DNA from: JBEBSD01 sp040394475
Lineage (GTDB): Bacteria > Bacteroidota > Bacteroidia > Cytophagales > Spirosomataceae
NCBI GenBank assembly: GCA_040394475.1
Contig: JBEBSD010000010.1
Location: 1 to 64,000, forward strand
Reading direction: 5' to 3'
DNA: 64,000 nt
The translations under genes were made by a program, and so were the position numbers. The notes under the pieces are model-generated. The model was not told where the DNA came from, made no database searches, and worked only from the letters and a program-made list of their open reading frames with translations. Of this stretch, positions 8,737 to 17,615 are shown in pieces; within the stretch, counting starts at the first letter, position 1; each line of letters begins with the position of its first letter.

Positions 8737-9894
8737 TCATTTTGGCAGCGAACGGGGTTGAATCGGTACGATTTCCAGGCGACTGTTGTCGAGTGTACGT
8801 TCCACCTTTTCAACCTCCCCTTGCTGTTCTTCCTCATATTTCTGATTTTCCTGCTGCATGATCCGCCACAATCCGGAGCGCGCCTGCGGCGAGCCCGGAG
8901 AAAGCTCCAGTTCTTTCCGGTACAATTCTTTCGCTGTCGTAAAATGCCACATTTTTTCGTGACAGAACCCGATTAACGATCGTATCTCCGGATAATCCGG
9001 ATCAATCTGCTGAATTTTTTCGTATTGCGCCAATGCGGCGTTATAATTCCGCAGCCGGATGTTCACATTCGCTATTTTAATCTGGGCCTCTAACTGGTCA
9101 GGAAGCAACGCTGCTACTTTTTGATAATAGATCAATGCACTGTCCAGTACCAGTCGCCGGTCGTACCGTAACGCTTTATCCATCAGCAAGTCACTATTAT
9201 CGGGAAAGAAGCTCAACGCCTGATCCGAAACCCGGTCCGCGTCTTCGACAGCTCCCTGCCGTTCGTACAGCACCGCTGCCTGCTTATAGGCCCGGAGCAA
9301 TTTCGGATTTAACGCAATTGCTTTTTCCAGATTTTCGATGCCCGCCAGCGTATCTCCCCGTTTACTCTCCAGCATCGCATTTACATAGTACACGGTACCG
9401 TCGTAAGGCATCATTTTCTGAATGCTCCGGATATAATTTTCGGCCTCTGAATAGTTTTTTTGTTCCTGCAGCACATCGGCCATCAGGACATATAATTCCG
9501 GGCTTTTCTGCTGCAATGCTTCGGCCCGCTGGGCATCTCTCAACGCCTCCTCCAGTTGGTTTAATTCCCGGTTGACCAATCCCCGCTGCAAGTAATAGTC
9601 ACCGACATTATCTTTGTACCGGATCGCCTGGTCAATATCTTCCAGTGCCTTCCCGGGATCACCCTGGTCAAAATAAACCCGGGACCGTTTGTAGTAGCTT
9701 CCTGCCACATCCACGCGCCTACCGATGCAGTAGGTCAGGTAACGGATCAGATCGGCTTCATGGCGTTTCTTAAGTTCGGGCGAATAGTGTGGCGGAATGC
9801 GTGCTTCTTCCCGCTCACTACGCTGACAGCCGTCGGACAGCGTCATTACGAAAGCCAGTGAAATACCATACACCACACGAATTCCTCCTTTCAT
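8737..9894 (-). CDS. TPR-repeat lipoprotein
   Basis: 385-aa lipoprotein: hydrophobic leader ending in LSDGC with the lipidated Cys at 23. The body is a chain of about eight tetratricopeptide repeats (examples YYKRSRVYFDQGDPGKALED near 63, YYLQRGLVNRELNQLEEALRD near 98, LIGFCHEKMWHFTTAKELY near 310) and a short charged tail. TPR lipoproteins of this kind scaffold protein complexes in the periplasm; the partner is unknown. It is the last gene of an operon: it starts 15 bp after the methyltransferase gene. Its stop codon lies 8 bp from the right-hand heptamer array at 8684-8728. Confidence 0.85.
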   Translation of the reverse strand: MKGGIRVVYGISLAFVMTLSDGCQRSEREEARIPPHYSPELKKRHEADLIRYLTYCIGRRVDVAGSYYKRSRVYFDQGDPGKALEDIDQAIRYKDNVGDYYLQRGLVNRELNQLEEALRDAQRAEALQQKSPELYVLMADVLQEQKNYSEAENYIRSIQKMMPYDGTVYYVNAMLESKRGDTLAGIENLEKAIALNPKLLRAYKQAAVLYERQGAVEDADRVSDQALSFFPDNSDLLMDKALRYDRRLVLDSALIYYQKVAALLPDQLEAQIKIANVNIRLRNYNAALAQYEKIQQIDPDYPEIRSLIGFCHEKMWHFTTAKELYRKELELSPGSPQARSGLWRIMQQENQKYEEEQQGEVEKVERTLDNSRLEIVPIQPRSLPK

Positions 9895-9909
9895 AAGCTT
9901 CCGAAACAG

Positions 9910-10800
9910 TTAGTGGTCTGAGAAGCGGGCAAAAACCCCCAACGGCAGCTTTCTGCCTGCCCGGTCCTGTAAATACAATTCTCCCACCTCTTTGCCCTTC
10001 ACATCAGGAAAATGGTGATCGATCAGGTTTTGCAGGATCAGAGCCGAAAACCCCATGGAATACAGGTTGATCAGAAAGAAATAGTCTTTTTCGGCCAGCA
10101 GACGCGTACAATGCGCCAGCATACTGTCAATCTGGTCTTCCAACTGCCATTTTTCACCGGAAGGGCCGCGCCCATAAGCCGGAGGATCCAGGATCAACCC
10201 GTTATAGGTGTTCCCTCTTCTGACCTCCCGCTGGACAAACTTCATCGCGTCTTCCACCACCCACCGGATATTGTCCAATCCCGACCATTCCATATTGACG
10301 CGCGACCAGCTGATCACCTGTTTGATGGAATCGACATGGGTAACAGTTGCCCCCTTTGCTCTGGCTGCCAGGGAAGCCATACCGGTATAAGCAAACAAAT
10401 TCAGTACCGAAGCCGGCTGACCGGCCGACAGTTTTTCTCCTATGTATTCCCAGTTGGCAGCCTGCTCCGGGAAAATCCCTACATGCTTGAAAGCAGAAAG
10501 GGCCAGCTTTGCACGCAGGTCAAAATGCTCCGATTGATAGCGAAAAGGCCATTGATCCGGCATATCAGGCTGCTGCATCCATTGCCCTTTTTCCTGGGAG
10601 TTCTTATCCCGTTTAAAAACAGCATGTGCCATCCGCTCCCATTCCGTTTCCGGAAGCGCTTTCTGCCACACCGCCTGAGGCTCCGGACGCGACACCGTAT
10701 AGGCGCCAAAGCGTTCAAGTTTTTCAAAGTTGCCGGTGTCGATTAATTCATAATCGGTTAAAGTTGTCGGGGTAATGAGCTGCACCGTATTAAAAAGCAA
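9910..10800 (-). CDS. Class I SAM-dependent methyltransferase (RlmI/RlmK-like)
   Basis: About 296-aa Rossmann-fold methyltransferase of the Methyltrans_SAM (PF10672-like) group, related to the catalytic part of rRNA cytosine/guanine methyltransferases RlmI and RlmKL. The SAM motif is VLNLFAYTGMASLAARAKGA (about residues 131-150), followed by the acidic THVDSIKQVISWSRVN, and the catalytic motif LDPPAYGRGPSGEKW at about 203. It lacks an N-terminal PUA domain, unlike full RlmI. The start is uncertain: TTG at 10800 overlaps the upstream gene by 11 bp, or GTG at 10785. Likely an rRNA methyltransferase; the target base is not known. Confidence 0.8.
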   Translation of the reverse strand: MLFNTVQLITPTTLTDYELIDTGNFEKLERFGAYTVSRPEPQAVWQKALPETEWERMAHAVFKRDKNSQEKGQWMQQPDMPDQWPFRYQSEHFDLRAKLALSAFKHVGIFPEQAANWEYIGEKLSAGQPASVLNLFAYTGMASLAARAKGATVTHVDSIKQVISWSRVNMEWSGLDNIRWVVEDAMKFVQREVRRGNTYNGLILDPPAYGRGPSGEKWQLEDQIDSMLAHCTRLLAEKDYFFLINLYSMGFSALILQNLIDHHFPDVKGKEVGELYLQDRAGRKLPLGVFARFSDH

Positions 10801-12379
10801 TTTTATTCAAGTAAAAAACCGTCCGTCGCCCCCTGGTGCCTGCATCGCCTGCGTGCGCATTGCTGATGCGCTGTTCTCCCCAGGCGAGGTAATAGCCGCC
10901 GTACCAATGAGAAACGGCATCAGTCGCCGTATCCCGGACTTTATCTCCTTCAAGATTCGTGGGCAAGGCCACACTTTTATCCTCACTGACCACCTGTTTG
11001 CCCTTAATCAATTTGCTCCGGATGGCCCCCTTATTACTATAAACGATCTGAGAGACGCCTCCCGGTTTCAGCTGTACATTCACCTTCTCCCGGAGCTCCA
11101 TGCTCTTTACTTTGTCAAAATTAATACTGTTGTCCCAGATCAGCCGGCCCGAGTAGTCGATACCCGCTACAATAGCATGCGTGTACACAAAGCCGTCGAA
11201 TACCTGCTGATTATTCCCGAAGCCCCTGCCTCCCAGGTACGGGTTCCATAAATAGGGATTGTACAGGCCATAGCCAAAACCAGAACCAAACAGCCAGGGG
11301 TTCCCCCAATAAGACCGGGCTCCATAGGGGTTTGTATTGTACTTGTACTCCGGGTAAAAAGCCTCCGCCACCACCAGATAATGGTCTTTGTCCGGAATAA
11401 TGTCGTGTACCAGCAGGCGGTAATTGAGCTTCACGTCCTCTCCTCCCTGTTTCTTTTTATGAATGCGCCGCTCCATTTTCTCCAACTGCCGTTCATTCAT
11501 AAAATTGAAAAAATTATCGAACTCCGTAAAGCTGTGATAGCGCACAAACTGCACGTCTCCGTCGACAATTTTACTGATATAAAGTCCCTGGGAAGCCGAT
11601 GAGTTTGCACTCTGCATATTGGCGTACCCATAGGTTCCGACGAGCATCTGAACGGAGTCGTTCAAAATTTGCAAACGGCCGTTCAGAAGGGCGTAATCTG
11701 GTTCCGGCTCCACTGTTACCTGGGAAAACAGCTGTCCCCCTTCATCATACGAGCGGGCAACCATTTTCATAGAACGCCTGTTTTGCACGGCAAAACTGAC
11801 GTTGACCACCTGGTACACGGTATCCACTTCGATCGACTGAATCGCGTTGGCGCCCTTAATAGTGGAAGGCAGTACCTTCGACTGGCCGGTTTGCAGGTTG
11901 CTGTGGATCAGCACCGGTTCATCGCGCAGTGTACCGGCCATGTAGGCCGAATAGCCCAGCGTTTTGAAGTCGGTAATCTGAAACCGGTCGATGGTATTCA
12001 GTATAAAATTTTCGACAAAGCCCGGTCCTACGTTTACCTTTACCACCTGGTAAACCGAGCTGCGATAGCGGCTGAAAAGCAGGTAAACGGATGTGCCGTC
12101 GTACGTTGCCGTTACATAATCCAGGTTCTCCTGAATATCTCCGTCCACCGACCATTCCTTTTCCAGGTTGCTGTTGTATTTCTGTACGTTATAGGTCCTT
12201 TTCCCTGGCTTTGACACCAGGACAACACCCTTTTCTCCCAGCGGGATGGTCTGATACGTTTCACTTCCTCCCGGAATGGGGAGTTCAACCCGCTGCCCTT
12301 CCTGTGCAAAAATCTGGCTGTGAAAGAGGGTTATTACAATCAAAAAATAGCTTTTAAAAAAAGCATGGGCGTTACTCAT
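10790..12379 (-). CDS. Secreted protein of unknown function
   Basis: 529-aa protein with a signal peptide (hydrophobic residues 9-24, likely cleavage after FAQ). It reads as a run of beta strands in the style of Bacteroidota periplasmic proteins (repeating YNVQKYNSNLEKEW, VYLLFSRYRSSVYQVV). Residues about 345-385 form an unusual Gly/Asn/Tyr/Trp-rich stretch (YWGNPWLFGSGFGYG, NPYLWNPYLGGRGFG), probably a flexible or surface loop. No family is recognised. It is translationally coupled to the EVE gene by an 8-bp overlap upstream, and overlaps the methyltransferase frame by 11 bp downstream. Confidence 0.75.
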   Translation of the reverse strand: MSNAHAFFKSYFLIVITLFHSQIFAQEGQRVELPIPGGSETYQTIPLGEKGVVLVSKPGKRTYNVQKYNSNLEKEWSVDGDIQENLDYVTATYDGTSVYLLFSRYRSSVYQVVKVNVGPGFVENFILNTIDRFQITDFKTLGYSAYMAGTLRDEPVLIHSNLQTGQSKVLPSTIKGANAIQSIEVDTVYQVVNVSFAVQNRRSMKMVARSYDEGGQLFSQVTVEPEPDYALLNGRLQILNDSVQMLVGTYGYANMQSANSSASQGLYISKIVDGDVQFVRYHSFTEFDNFFNFMNERQLEKMERRIHKKKQGGEDVKLNYRLLVHDIIPDKDHYLVVAEAFYPEYKYNTNPYGARSYWGNPWLFGSGFGYGLYNPYLWNPYLGGRGFGNNQQVFDGFVYTHAIVAGIDYSGRLIWDNSINFDKVKSMELREKVNVQLKPGGVSQIVYSNKGAIRSKLIKGKQVVSEDKSVALPTNLEGDKVRDTATDAVSHWYGGYYLAWGEQRISNAHAGDAGTRGRRTVFYLNKIAF

Positions 12380-12779
12380 GGGCTAAACCAACTATGATAT
12401 CAAATTCGGCCGGGCTCAATGGGAGTACTGATAACCTGGAATGGGTAACCAGCTGCAGCTGTTGCAGCCGCTCATCCGTCTTCATGTAGGCCAGTGTTAC
12501 CGTTTTGGGAAACTTCTCCACGGGTTCCAGCTCTACTACCACCCAGCGCGGATCATCGGTCGTCGGATCCGGGTAATGTTCAGCGACCACTTTTGCGAGT
12601 CCCACTACCTCTTTTCCTTCGTTGCTATGATAAAACAGGACCGGGTCACCTATCTTCATCGCCATCAGGTTGTTACGCGCCTGATAGTTCCGAACGCCAT
12701 CCCATATTGCCCGTTTTTCATTAACGAAATGATCCCACGAATATTTGAAAGGTTCTGATTTTACAATCCAGTGATTCAT
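12372..12779 (-). CDS. EVE domain-containing protein
   Basis: 135-aa protein consisting of one EVE (PUA-like) domain: starts HWIVKSEPFKYSWDHF and continues WDGVRNYQARNNLMAMKIGDPVLFYHS, the conserved core. EVE domains bind modified bases in DNA or RNA and also occur fused to restriction or defence enzymes, but single-domain forms like this are common housekeeping proteins in Gram-negative bacteria. First gene of the operon EVE - secreted protein - methyltransferase - TPR lipoprotein. Its upstream region (12780-12946) is taken up by a long heptamer array. Confidence 0.9.
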   Translation of the reverse strand: MNHWIVKSEPFKYSWDHFVNEKRAIWDGVRNYQARNNLMAMKIGDPVLFYHSNEGKEVVGLAKVVAEHYPDPTTDDPRWVVVELEPVEKFPKTVTLAYMKTDERLQQLQLVTHSRLSVLPLSPAEFDIIVGLAHE

Positions 12780-12808
12780 TTCTATAATAAAGTTATCGGT
12801 GTTCAGTT

Positions 12809-12946
12809 AACAGTTATCAGCTTTCGAATATCAGCTTTCAGCTTTCGGATATCAGATATCAGCTTTCGGATATCAGCTTTCAGATATCAGCTTTCAGCTT
12901 TCAGCTTTCAGATATCAGCTTTCAGATATCAGCTTTCAGCTTTCGG
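12809..12946. repeat. Heptamer array with two alternating words
   Basis: About twenty 7-mers in exact register with no insertion or deletion. Written from the TC, nearly every unit is TCAGCTT, TCAGATA or TCGGATA (one TCGAATA), that is a TCRG core followed by CTT or ATA. TCGG is followed only by ATA inside the array. It fills the gap between the divergent-side starts of the EVE gene and the downstream end of menB. Small reading frames across it are low-complexity by-products. 12947-13038 shows nothing recognisable. Confidence 0.9.
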
Positions 12947-13038
12947 CCGCGCGGCGTACGGCCGGGCCAGGTGGGCTTGCGTGCAATCCGATAGCTGACT
13001 TCTGATGGCTCATACATCTGTATGAAAAATTATTTTTA

Positions 13039-13863
13039 TCAGGGGAACTTTGGAAAGTTACTGAAATCAGGGGTACGTTTTTCAAGGAAAGACGTAAATC
13101 CTTCTTTGGCTTCATCGCTCAGGTAATAAAGCAGGGTAGCATTTCCGGCCAGTTCCTGAATCCCTGCCTGTCCGTCCAGTTCGGCATTGAACGCACTTTT
13201 CAGCATCCGGATGGATAGAGGGCTTTTGACCTGTATTTTCCTGCACCAGGCAATGGTAGTGGCTTCCAATTCCTCCAGGGGAACTACCTTGTTGACCAAA
13301 CCCATCTGCAAGGCTTCATCCGCGTCGTACTGATCGCATAAAAACCAGATTTCACGGGCTTTCTTCTGCCCCACGACCCGCGCCAGATAAGAGGCTCCGA
13401 ATCCGCCGTCAAAACTCCCTACCTTCGGTCCCGTCTGACCGAAGCGAGCATTGTCGGCGGCGATGGTCAAGTCACAGACGACATGCAGGACATGCCCGCC
13501 TCCTATCGCCCATCCGGCCACACTGGCAATCACCACTTTGGGAATCGACCGGATCATCTTCTGCAAATCCAGTACGTTCAAACGCGGCACATGGTCACCG
13601 CCCACATACCCGCCATGCCCACGCACCGACTGATCGCCTCCTGAACAAAAGGCTTTGCCGCCTTCTCCCGTAAGAACGATCACTTCTATCCGGGGATCCT
13701 CCCGGCAGATGTGCATGGCATCAATCATTTCTTTCACCGTCTCAGGGCGAAAGGCATTGTGCTTCTCAGGGCGGTTAATACTGATTCTCCCGATCCCTTC
13801 ATGCAACTGAAAAAGAATATCTTCGTAATCTTTAATGGTTTCCCATTGAACTTGCTGTGACAT
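13039..13863 (-). CDS. menB: 1,4-dihydroxy-2-naphthoyl-CoA synthase MenB
   Basis: 274-aa crotonase-superfamily enzyme that cyclises o-succinylbenzoyl-CoA to 1,4-dihydroxy-2-naphthoyl-CoA in menaquinone synthesis. MenB-specific motifs are clear: AFCSGGDQSVRGHGGYVG (oxyanion/substrate loop), VIASVAGWAIGGGHVLHVVCDL, and TGPKVGSFDGGFGASYLARVVG with the catalytic Asp and bicarbonate-site region. Length is normal (E. coli MenB 285). Start taken at the ATG of MSQQVQWETIKDYEDI; another ATG seven codons upstream (13884) is possible. Other men genes are not in the window. It supports menaquinone as the respiratory quinone, as expected for Bacteroidota. Confidence 0.95.
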   Translation of the reverse strand: MSQQVQWETIKDYEDILFQLHEGIGRISINRPEKHNAFRPETVKEMIDAMHICREDPRIEVIVLTGEGGKAFCSGGDQSVRGHGGYVGGDHVPRLNVLDLQKMIRSIPKVVIASVAGWAIGGGHVLHVVCDLTIAADNARFGQTGPKVGSFDGGFGASYLARVVGQKKAREIWFLCDQYDADEALQMGLVNKVVPLEELEATTIAWCRKIQVKSPLSIRMLKSAFNAELDGQAGIQELAGNATLLYYLSDEAKEGFTSFLEKRTPDFSNFPKFP

Positions 13864-14057
13864 ATCTAACAAAACATTTGACATACTACCAACGGCGGCG
13901 GTTGCGTACCCTTTTGAAACAGGTTTCCGTAATGCCCCGACGGTAAAATTAACGGAAATCGTTTGAATCCACCAGCCAATCCGAAAATCTCACGACATTC
14001 CCCGAAATCCGTGAAAGATTTGTTTAACTTTACGGCGTTACCAGCCAATTGTTTTGC

Positions 14058-15167
14058 ATGGAATTGACCATCCCGATCCTACGCACTGATTCCTGGAGCA
14101 ACCATGCTCTGGAGCAGATAGAAGCCGATTACCGGCGTTCAGCCGATACGCACCTGATTCCCCTGAAACTGCCTGCCTTCCCGGATATTGATTTCTACTT
14201 TAAAGATGAATCCACCCATCCTTCCGGAAGCCTGAAGCACCGGCTCGCACGGTCTTTGTTTCTATACGCCCTGTGTAACGGATGGTTAAAAGAAGGGACT
14301 ACCATCGTAGAGGCCTCCAGTGGTTCTACTGCGGTATCGGAGGCTTATTTTGCCCGTCTGATCGGGTTACCTTTTGTGGCAGTTATGCCCCGGTCGACAA
14401 GTGCGGACAAAATCCAGGCGATCGAATTTTATGGAGGGAAATGCCATTTCGTGGAACATCCGGCTGCCGTATACGAAGCGTCACGGGAGATTGCCGCCAA
14501 TACCAATGGCCATTTCATGGACCAGTTCACGTATGCCGAGCGGGCTACCGACTGGCGGGGTAATAACAATATTGCGGAATCCATATTTCGGCAGATGGAA
14601 CAGGAACCCCATCCCCTGCCGCGCTGGGTAGTGATCGGGGCCGGTACAGGAGGCACCTCTGCCACCATCGGCCGGTACATCCGGTATCAGCGTTTCCCGA
14701 CCCAGGTGTGTGTGGTCGATCCCGAAAATTCTGTTTTTTTCGACTACTGGCGCCACCGCGATCCGCAGCTATGCAGTCCCATCGGTTCCCGGATAGAGGG
14801 AATCGGCCGTCCGCGCGTAGAACCCTCTTTTCTTCCTGAACTGGTCGACCATATGTTTGCCGTTCCGGATGCCGCCAGCCTGGGGGCTATGCACCTCTTA
14901 TCCGAACTGCTTAACCGGAAAGTGGGCGCTTCCACCGGAACCAATTTCTGGGGAACCCTCCAGTTGGCACAGCGTATGAAATCCCACCATCAAAGCGGCT
15001 CTGTCGTGACCCTCATCTGTGACTCGGGCGACCGTTATCTCCATACGTATTATAACCAGGAGTGGCTTACCGGTGCGGGCCTGTGGGAAGGCGTCCGGAA
15101 AGCAGAAAAAGCGTGCCAACACCTGATCGGCACGCTTCCCGGTCTCCCTCAAAACGGGATGCATTGA
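14058..15167 (+). CDS. PLP-dependent cysteine synthase family protein
   Basis: 369-aa fold-type II PLP enzyme related to cysteine synthase/cystathionine beta-synthase. The PLP-binding lysine is K60 in HPSGSLKHRLARSLF; the substrate loop EASSGSTAVSEAY follows, and the phosphate-binding glycine-rich loop is VIGAGTGGTSATIGRYIR near 192-209. The C-terminal VTLICDSGDRYLHTYY is family-typical. It is longer than CysK (about 320) and belongs to the larger variant seen across Bacteroidota, whose substrate is not established; sulfur amino-acid metabolism is only inferred. ATG at 14058 chosen over an in-frame TTG at 14049. TAACTTTA at 14025-14032 is a near-consensus promoter. Confidence 0.85.
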   Translation: MELTIPILRTDSWSNHALEQIEADYRRSADTHLIPLKLPAFPDIDFYFKDESTHPSGSLKHRLARSLFLYALCNGWLKEGTTIVEASSGSTAVSEAYFARLIGLPFVAVMPRSTSADKIQAIEFYGGKCHFVEHPAAVYEASREIAANTNGHFMDQFTYAERATDWRGNNNIAESIFRQMEQEPHPLPRWVVIGAGTGGTSATIGRYIRYQRFPTQVCVVDPENSVFFDYWRHRDPQLCSPIGSRIEGIGRPRVEPSFLPELVDHMFAVPDAASLGAMHLLSELLNRKVGASTGTNFWGTLQLAQRMKSHHQSGSVVTLICDSGDRYLHTYYNQEWLTGAGLWEGVRKAEKACQHLIGTLPGLPQNGMH

Positions 15168-15190
15168 ACTTTTTTTGAACGAAGGGGCTG

Positions 15191-15607
15191 TTAAGAATCC
15201 AGCAATTCCTTACGTCGCTTTTCCAACCGTGCTTTGGTTTCCTGAAGTTTAGCTTTCTGCGCGGCAGCGGCCGTTTCTATTTCGCTGTCTACCCGTTTTA
15301 ATTCCTTCTCCAGCGCATCGTATTCGGTACGGGCCGCTTTATCCAGTTTGGACACCTTCTCATTGACAGCGCTCACCGCCTCTTTCGTTGCGTCTTTCAC
15401 ATCCGATGCCACATTCTCTGCCCCTTCCTTAACGTCTGAAGCAAAATTATCGATTGCCTCTCCGGCTTTATCAGCCGCATCTCTCATGTCTGAATGAGCC
15501 GCCTCGGCAGCTTCTTTCGTTTCTTCCTTGGTATTTTTCGAGCAGGCGCCCAGGGTTAACCCTCCCATTACGAGCAGCATGCCCGCGTACAAAACAGTCC
15601 TTTTCAT
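15191..15607 (-). CDS. Small coiled-coil lipoprotein
   Basis: 138-aa lipoprotein: leader MKRTVLYAGMLLVMGGLTLGACS with the lipobox LGAC. Residues 28-90 carry 11-residue-like amphipathic repeats rich in Ala, Glu, Asp, Lys (DAADKAGEAIDNFASDVKEG, ENVASDVKDATKEAV), resembling LEA/YtxH-type stress proteins, and residues 90-138 form a charged coiled coil ending in KARLEKRRKELLDS. Start at ATG 15607; the frame is open upstream but the sequence there is not signal-like. Envelope stress or structural role is a guess. It converges on the PLP enzyme gene with a 23-bp gap. Confidence 0.8.
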   Translation of the reverse strand: MKRTVLYAGMLLVMGGLTLGACSKNTKEETKEAAEAAHSDMRDAADKAGEAIDNFASDVKEGAENVASDVKDATKEAVSAVNEKVSKLDKAARTEYDALEKELKRVDSEIETAAAAQKAKLQETKARLEKRRKELLDS

Positions 15608-16023
15608 TTTTATGATGGTTTTTAAGTTCAAGGAATAACTGCTCAAATATTGTGCCAAAGCCATTTCCCGGATGATACGATGCCCAGGACCAGAGAGCGG
15701 AAGCCGTCGGGTTTGACCCCTATTCGGCCAGGAGACAACCGGAGTTTGCGGAGGCATTACCTTATCGTATGCGAGCCCGCTCTTTCCCGTCTCCCGGACC
15801 GGGCCACGTTCACGGTGAAAGCGTGATAGCGGGGTAATTTTGCTGGTTTCTGATTAGGCAGGTCGGGAGACCTGCGTTCACCCTCCCGTCGTCAGCGTGA
15901 CCCGGTCTAAGACGAGGGAGAGCGGAGAATTATCTGATACCGCTGCCTATGGGTGAAAATCGGGAATGGATCACCCTTATTGCCAAAAAAGTAAATCCTT
16001 AGTCACAATCTGTGGCGGACAGC
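15608..16023. other. Intergenic gap, nothing recognised
   Basis: 416 bp between the lipoprotein start and the end of hemA. It has no convincing reading frame, tRNA-like fold or repeat family. It is G+C-rich in the middle (about 15680-15930) with short inverted segments such as GGTCGGGAGACC near 15860. It may hold the lipoprotein promoter and a decayed gene. Confidence 0.4.
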
Positions 16024-17280
16024 CTATTGCCTGACCTCCGGCTGTGCTTCCAGGTTGAACAAGTCGTTCAACACATCGATCAGGGTTTCTGCCTCTCCCC
16101 GTTTACAGGCTGCTTTCAGTTGCAGTACGGGTAATTTAATAATTTTCTGCATCATGGAAGAAGTGATCTTCTCCACGATCGCCATCTCGGATTCATTCAA
16201 CCCCTTCATATACCGGGACAGCTCTTCCTGCCGGATTTGCTCCAGGACACTTTTCAAGCGATTGATAGTGGGAGAAACGACGATCTCCTCCGACCAGTTG
16301 CTAAAATTCTGCAAGGAATTTTCGATAATCTCCCGGACTTGCGGAATGGCGGCCATTCGCAGCTCCAGCGCCTGGTCGGCTTTGGAACGCAGGGCATCGA
16401 CGTCGTACAGGACCACCCCGGGAATTTCTTCAACCGCCGGTGATACACTCCTTGGCACGGATAAATCGATAAAATATTTAAAGGACAGAATTCCCAACCC
16501 CGCCACAAGTTCTTTTGTAAAAAAGGGCTCATCCCTGGCAACCGAAGAAATAATGATATCGGCTTTCCGTAACTCCTCCTGCAAATCGTCCAATTCCGCC
16601 ATGCGGCATCCGACTTCCGCAACCATTGCCTCCGAACGTTCCCGGGTCCGGTTAATTACCGTCACCGTTCCCACACCGGCGCTTACCAGGTTGCGGCATA
16701 CATCCGCCCCGATTTCACCCAGTCCCACCACCAGGATGGCCGGGTCTGCAAGCAGTGAGGCCGCCAAATCAGCAGCTGCATACGACACGGACGCAGCCCC
16801 GTCACGGAACGATGTTTCCATAGCTACCCGTTTGTTTGCATAGAATATCGTATGCATCAACCGGTGCAGGAAAGGTCCCGCCAAATGCAGGTCAGCCGAC
16901 CACTGGTAAGCCTGTTTAATCTGATTCGGAATTTGCATGTCCCCTACGACCTGCGAATGCAGTCCCGTAGCCACTTCAAACAAGTGACGCGCAGCGCCCT
17001 CTTCGAAAAATTCAAAATAGTTCAGGTACTCCCCTACTGCGGAAACCTGCTTGAAAATCAGCAGCAATTTCGCAATCTCCTCACCCATCCGTTCCGGTAT
17101 ATTGGCATACACCTCCGTACGGTTGCAAGTCGACACCACCATTAAATCCGATACCTCAAAGAATTCTTTGGCCTGCAACATAAAAGCCTTTGCCTCCTCT
17201 TCTGATAACGCAAGCTGCTCCCGGATTGCCAAAGGAGCATTGCGGTACGATAAACTGACTGCCTGGAACTGATTTTGCAT
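16024..17280 (-). CDS. hemA: Glutamyl-tRNA reductase HemA
   Basis: 418-aa NADPH-dependent glutamyl-tRNA reductase, first enzyme of C5 tetrapyrrole synthesis (glutamyl-tRNA to glutamate-1-semialdehyde). The catalytic cysteine is C52 in VVSTCNRTEVY. The substrate domain continues with ATGLHSQVVGDMQIPNQIKQAYQ, then the NADPH Rossmann domain (LVVGLGEIGADVCRNL), IISSVARDEPFF, and a C-terminal dimerisation helix region. Length is normal. Start is the ATG of MQNQFQAVSLSYRN; the open frame upstream to 17352 is intergenic. A consensus-like TAATTTTG (minus strand, 17302-17309) lies 21 bp upstream. Confidence 0.95.
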   Translation of the reverse strand: MQNQFQAVSLSYRNAPLAIREQLALSEEEAKAFMLQAKEFFEVSDLMVVSTCNRTEVYANIPERMGEEIAKLLLIFKQVSAVGEYLNYFEFFEEGAARHLFEVATGLHSQVVGDMQIPNQIKQAYQWSADLHLAGPFLHRLMHTIFYANKRVAMETSFRDGAASVSYAAADLAASLLADPAILVVGLGEIGADVCRNLVSAGVGTVTVINRTRERSEAMVAEVGCRMAELDDLQEELRKADIIISSVARDEPFFTKELVAGLGILSFKYFIDLSVPRSVSPAVEEIPGVVLYDVDALRSKADQALELRMAAIPQVREIIENSLQNFSNWSEEIVVSPTINRLKSVLEQIRQEELSRYMKGLNESEMAIVEKITSSMMQKIIKLPVLQLKAACKRGEAETLIDVLNDLFNLEAQPEVRQ

Positions 17281-17301
17281 AACTACACTAAATACACTGG
17301 A

Positions 17302-17309
17302 CAAAATTA
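17302..17309 (-). promoter_or_regulatory. Candidate hemA promoter -7 element
   Basis: Minus-strand TAATTTTG fits the Bacteroidota -7 consensus TAnnTTTG, 21 bp before the hemA ATG. No clear -33 TTTG at the usual spacing, so this is a moderate call. Confidence 0.4.
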
Positions 17310-17400
17310 GCGCATACGCACCAAATATTCCTATTTTGGCATCTCCGGGCAATTAATTTAGAAACCCTATAAATTAGTTTTTCAAAAATCTTCTCTATTT

Positions 17401-17414
17401 ATGACCGTGGTCAT
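17401..17414. promoter_or_regulatory. Palindromic candidate operator
   Basis: ATGACC-GT-GGTCAT, a perfect 6+2+6 inverted repeat, lies in the 335-bp gap between divergent hemA and the histidine kinase gene (17281-17615). The form resembles operators bound by TetR-type dimers. No regulator gene of that type is adjacent, so which gene it serves is unknown. The rest of the gap shows only the two promoter-like elements listed. Confidence 0.35.
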
Positions 17415-17560
17415 TTTTTAGCCCCTTAAAACCAACTATTTAAAGGCGTTTCGGCAGCATATCCGGTGCGCTTCTCTCCCCGTCCGGCGCCGGTTGTTAC
17501 CTTCCTGTAACAACGGTCTGAAAACCACCGATCAATTAACGAATGCATTATTCCGTTACT

Positions 17561-17568
17561 TATCTTTG
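17561..17568 (+). promoter_or_regulatory. Candidate promoter -7 element for kinase gene
   Basis: TATCTTTG matches TAnnTTTG exactly, 47 bp before the ATG at 17616. No convincing -33 element. Confidence 0.45.
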
Positions 17569-17615
17569 TAGCTTACCGGCCTAAAAACCCCGGAACCTTC
17601 GCATGCATTGACCCA

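Noticed and set aside
12809..12946. CRISPR array
   Set aside because: Repeats are 7 bp with no spacers, and no cas genes are near; the same holds for the arrays at 8.5, 40.7 and 54.9 kb.
12771..12998. 75-aa ORF with repeated SFRISAF residues
   Set aside because: Pure by-product of the heptamer array.
15110..15138. Terminator-like hairpin AAGCGTGCC/GGCACGCTT
   Set aside because: It lies inside the coding end of the PLP enzyme gene and lacks a T-run, so it was not called.
15608..16023. Possible structured RNA or tRNA in the G+C-rich gap
   Set aside because: Short inverted segments exist, but no cloverleaf or known RNA pattern could be built by eye.
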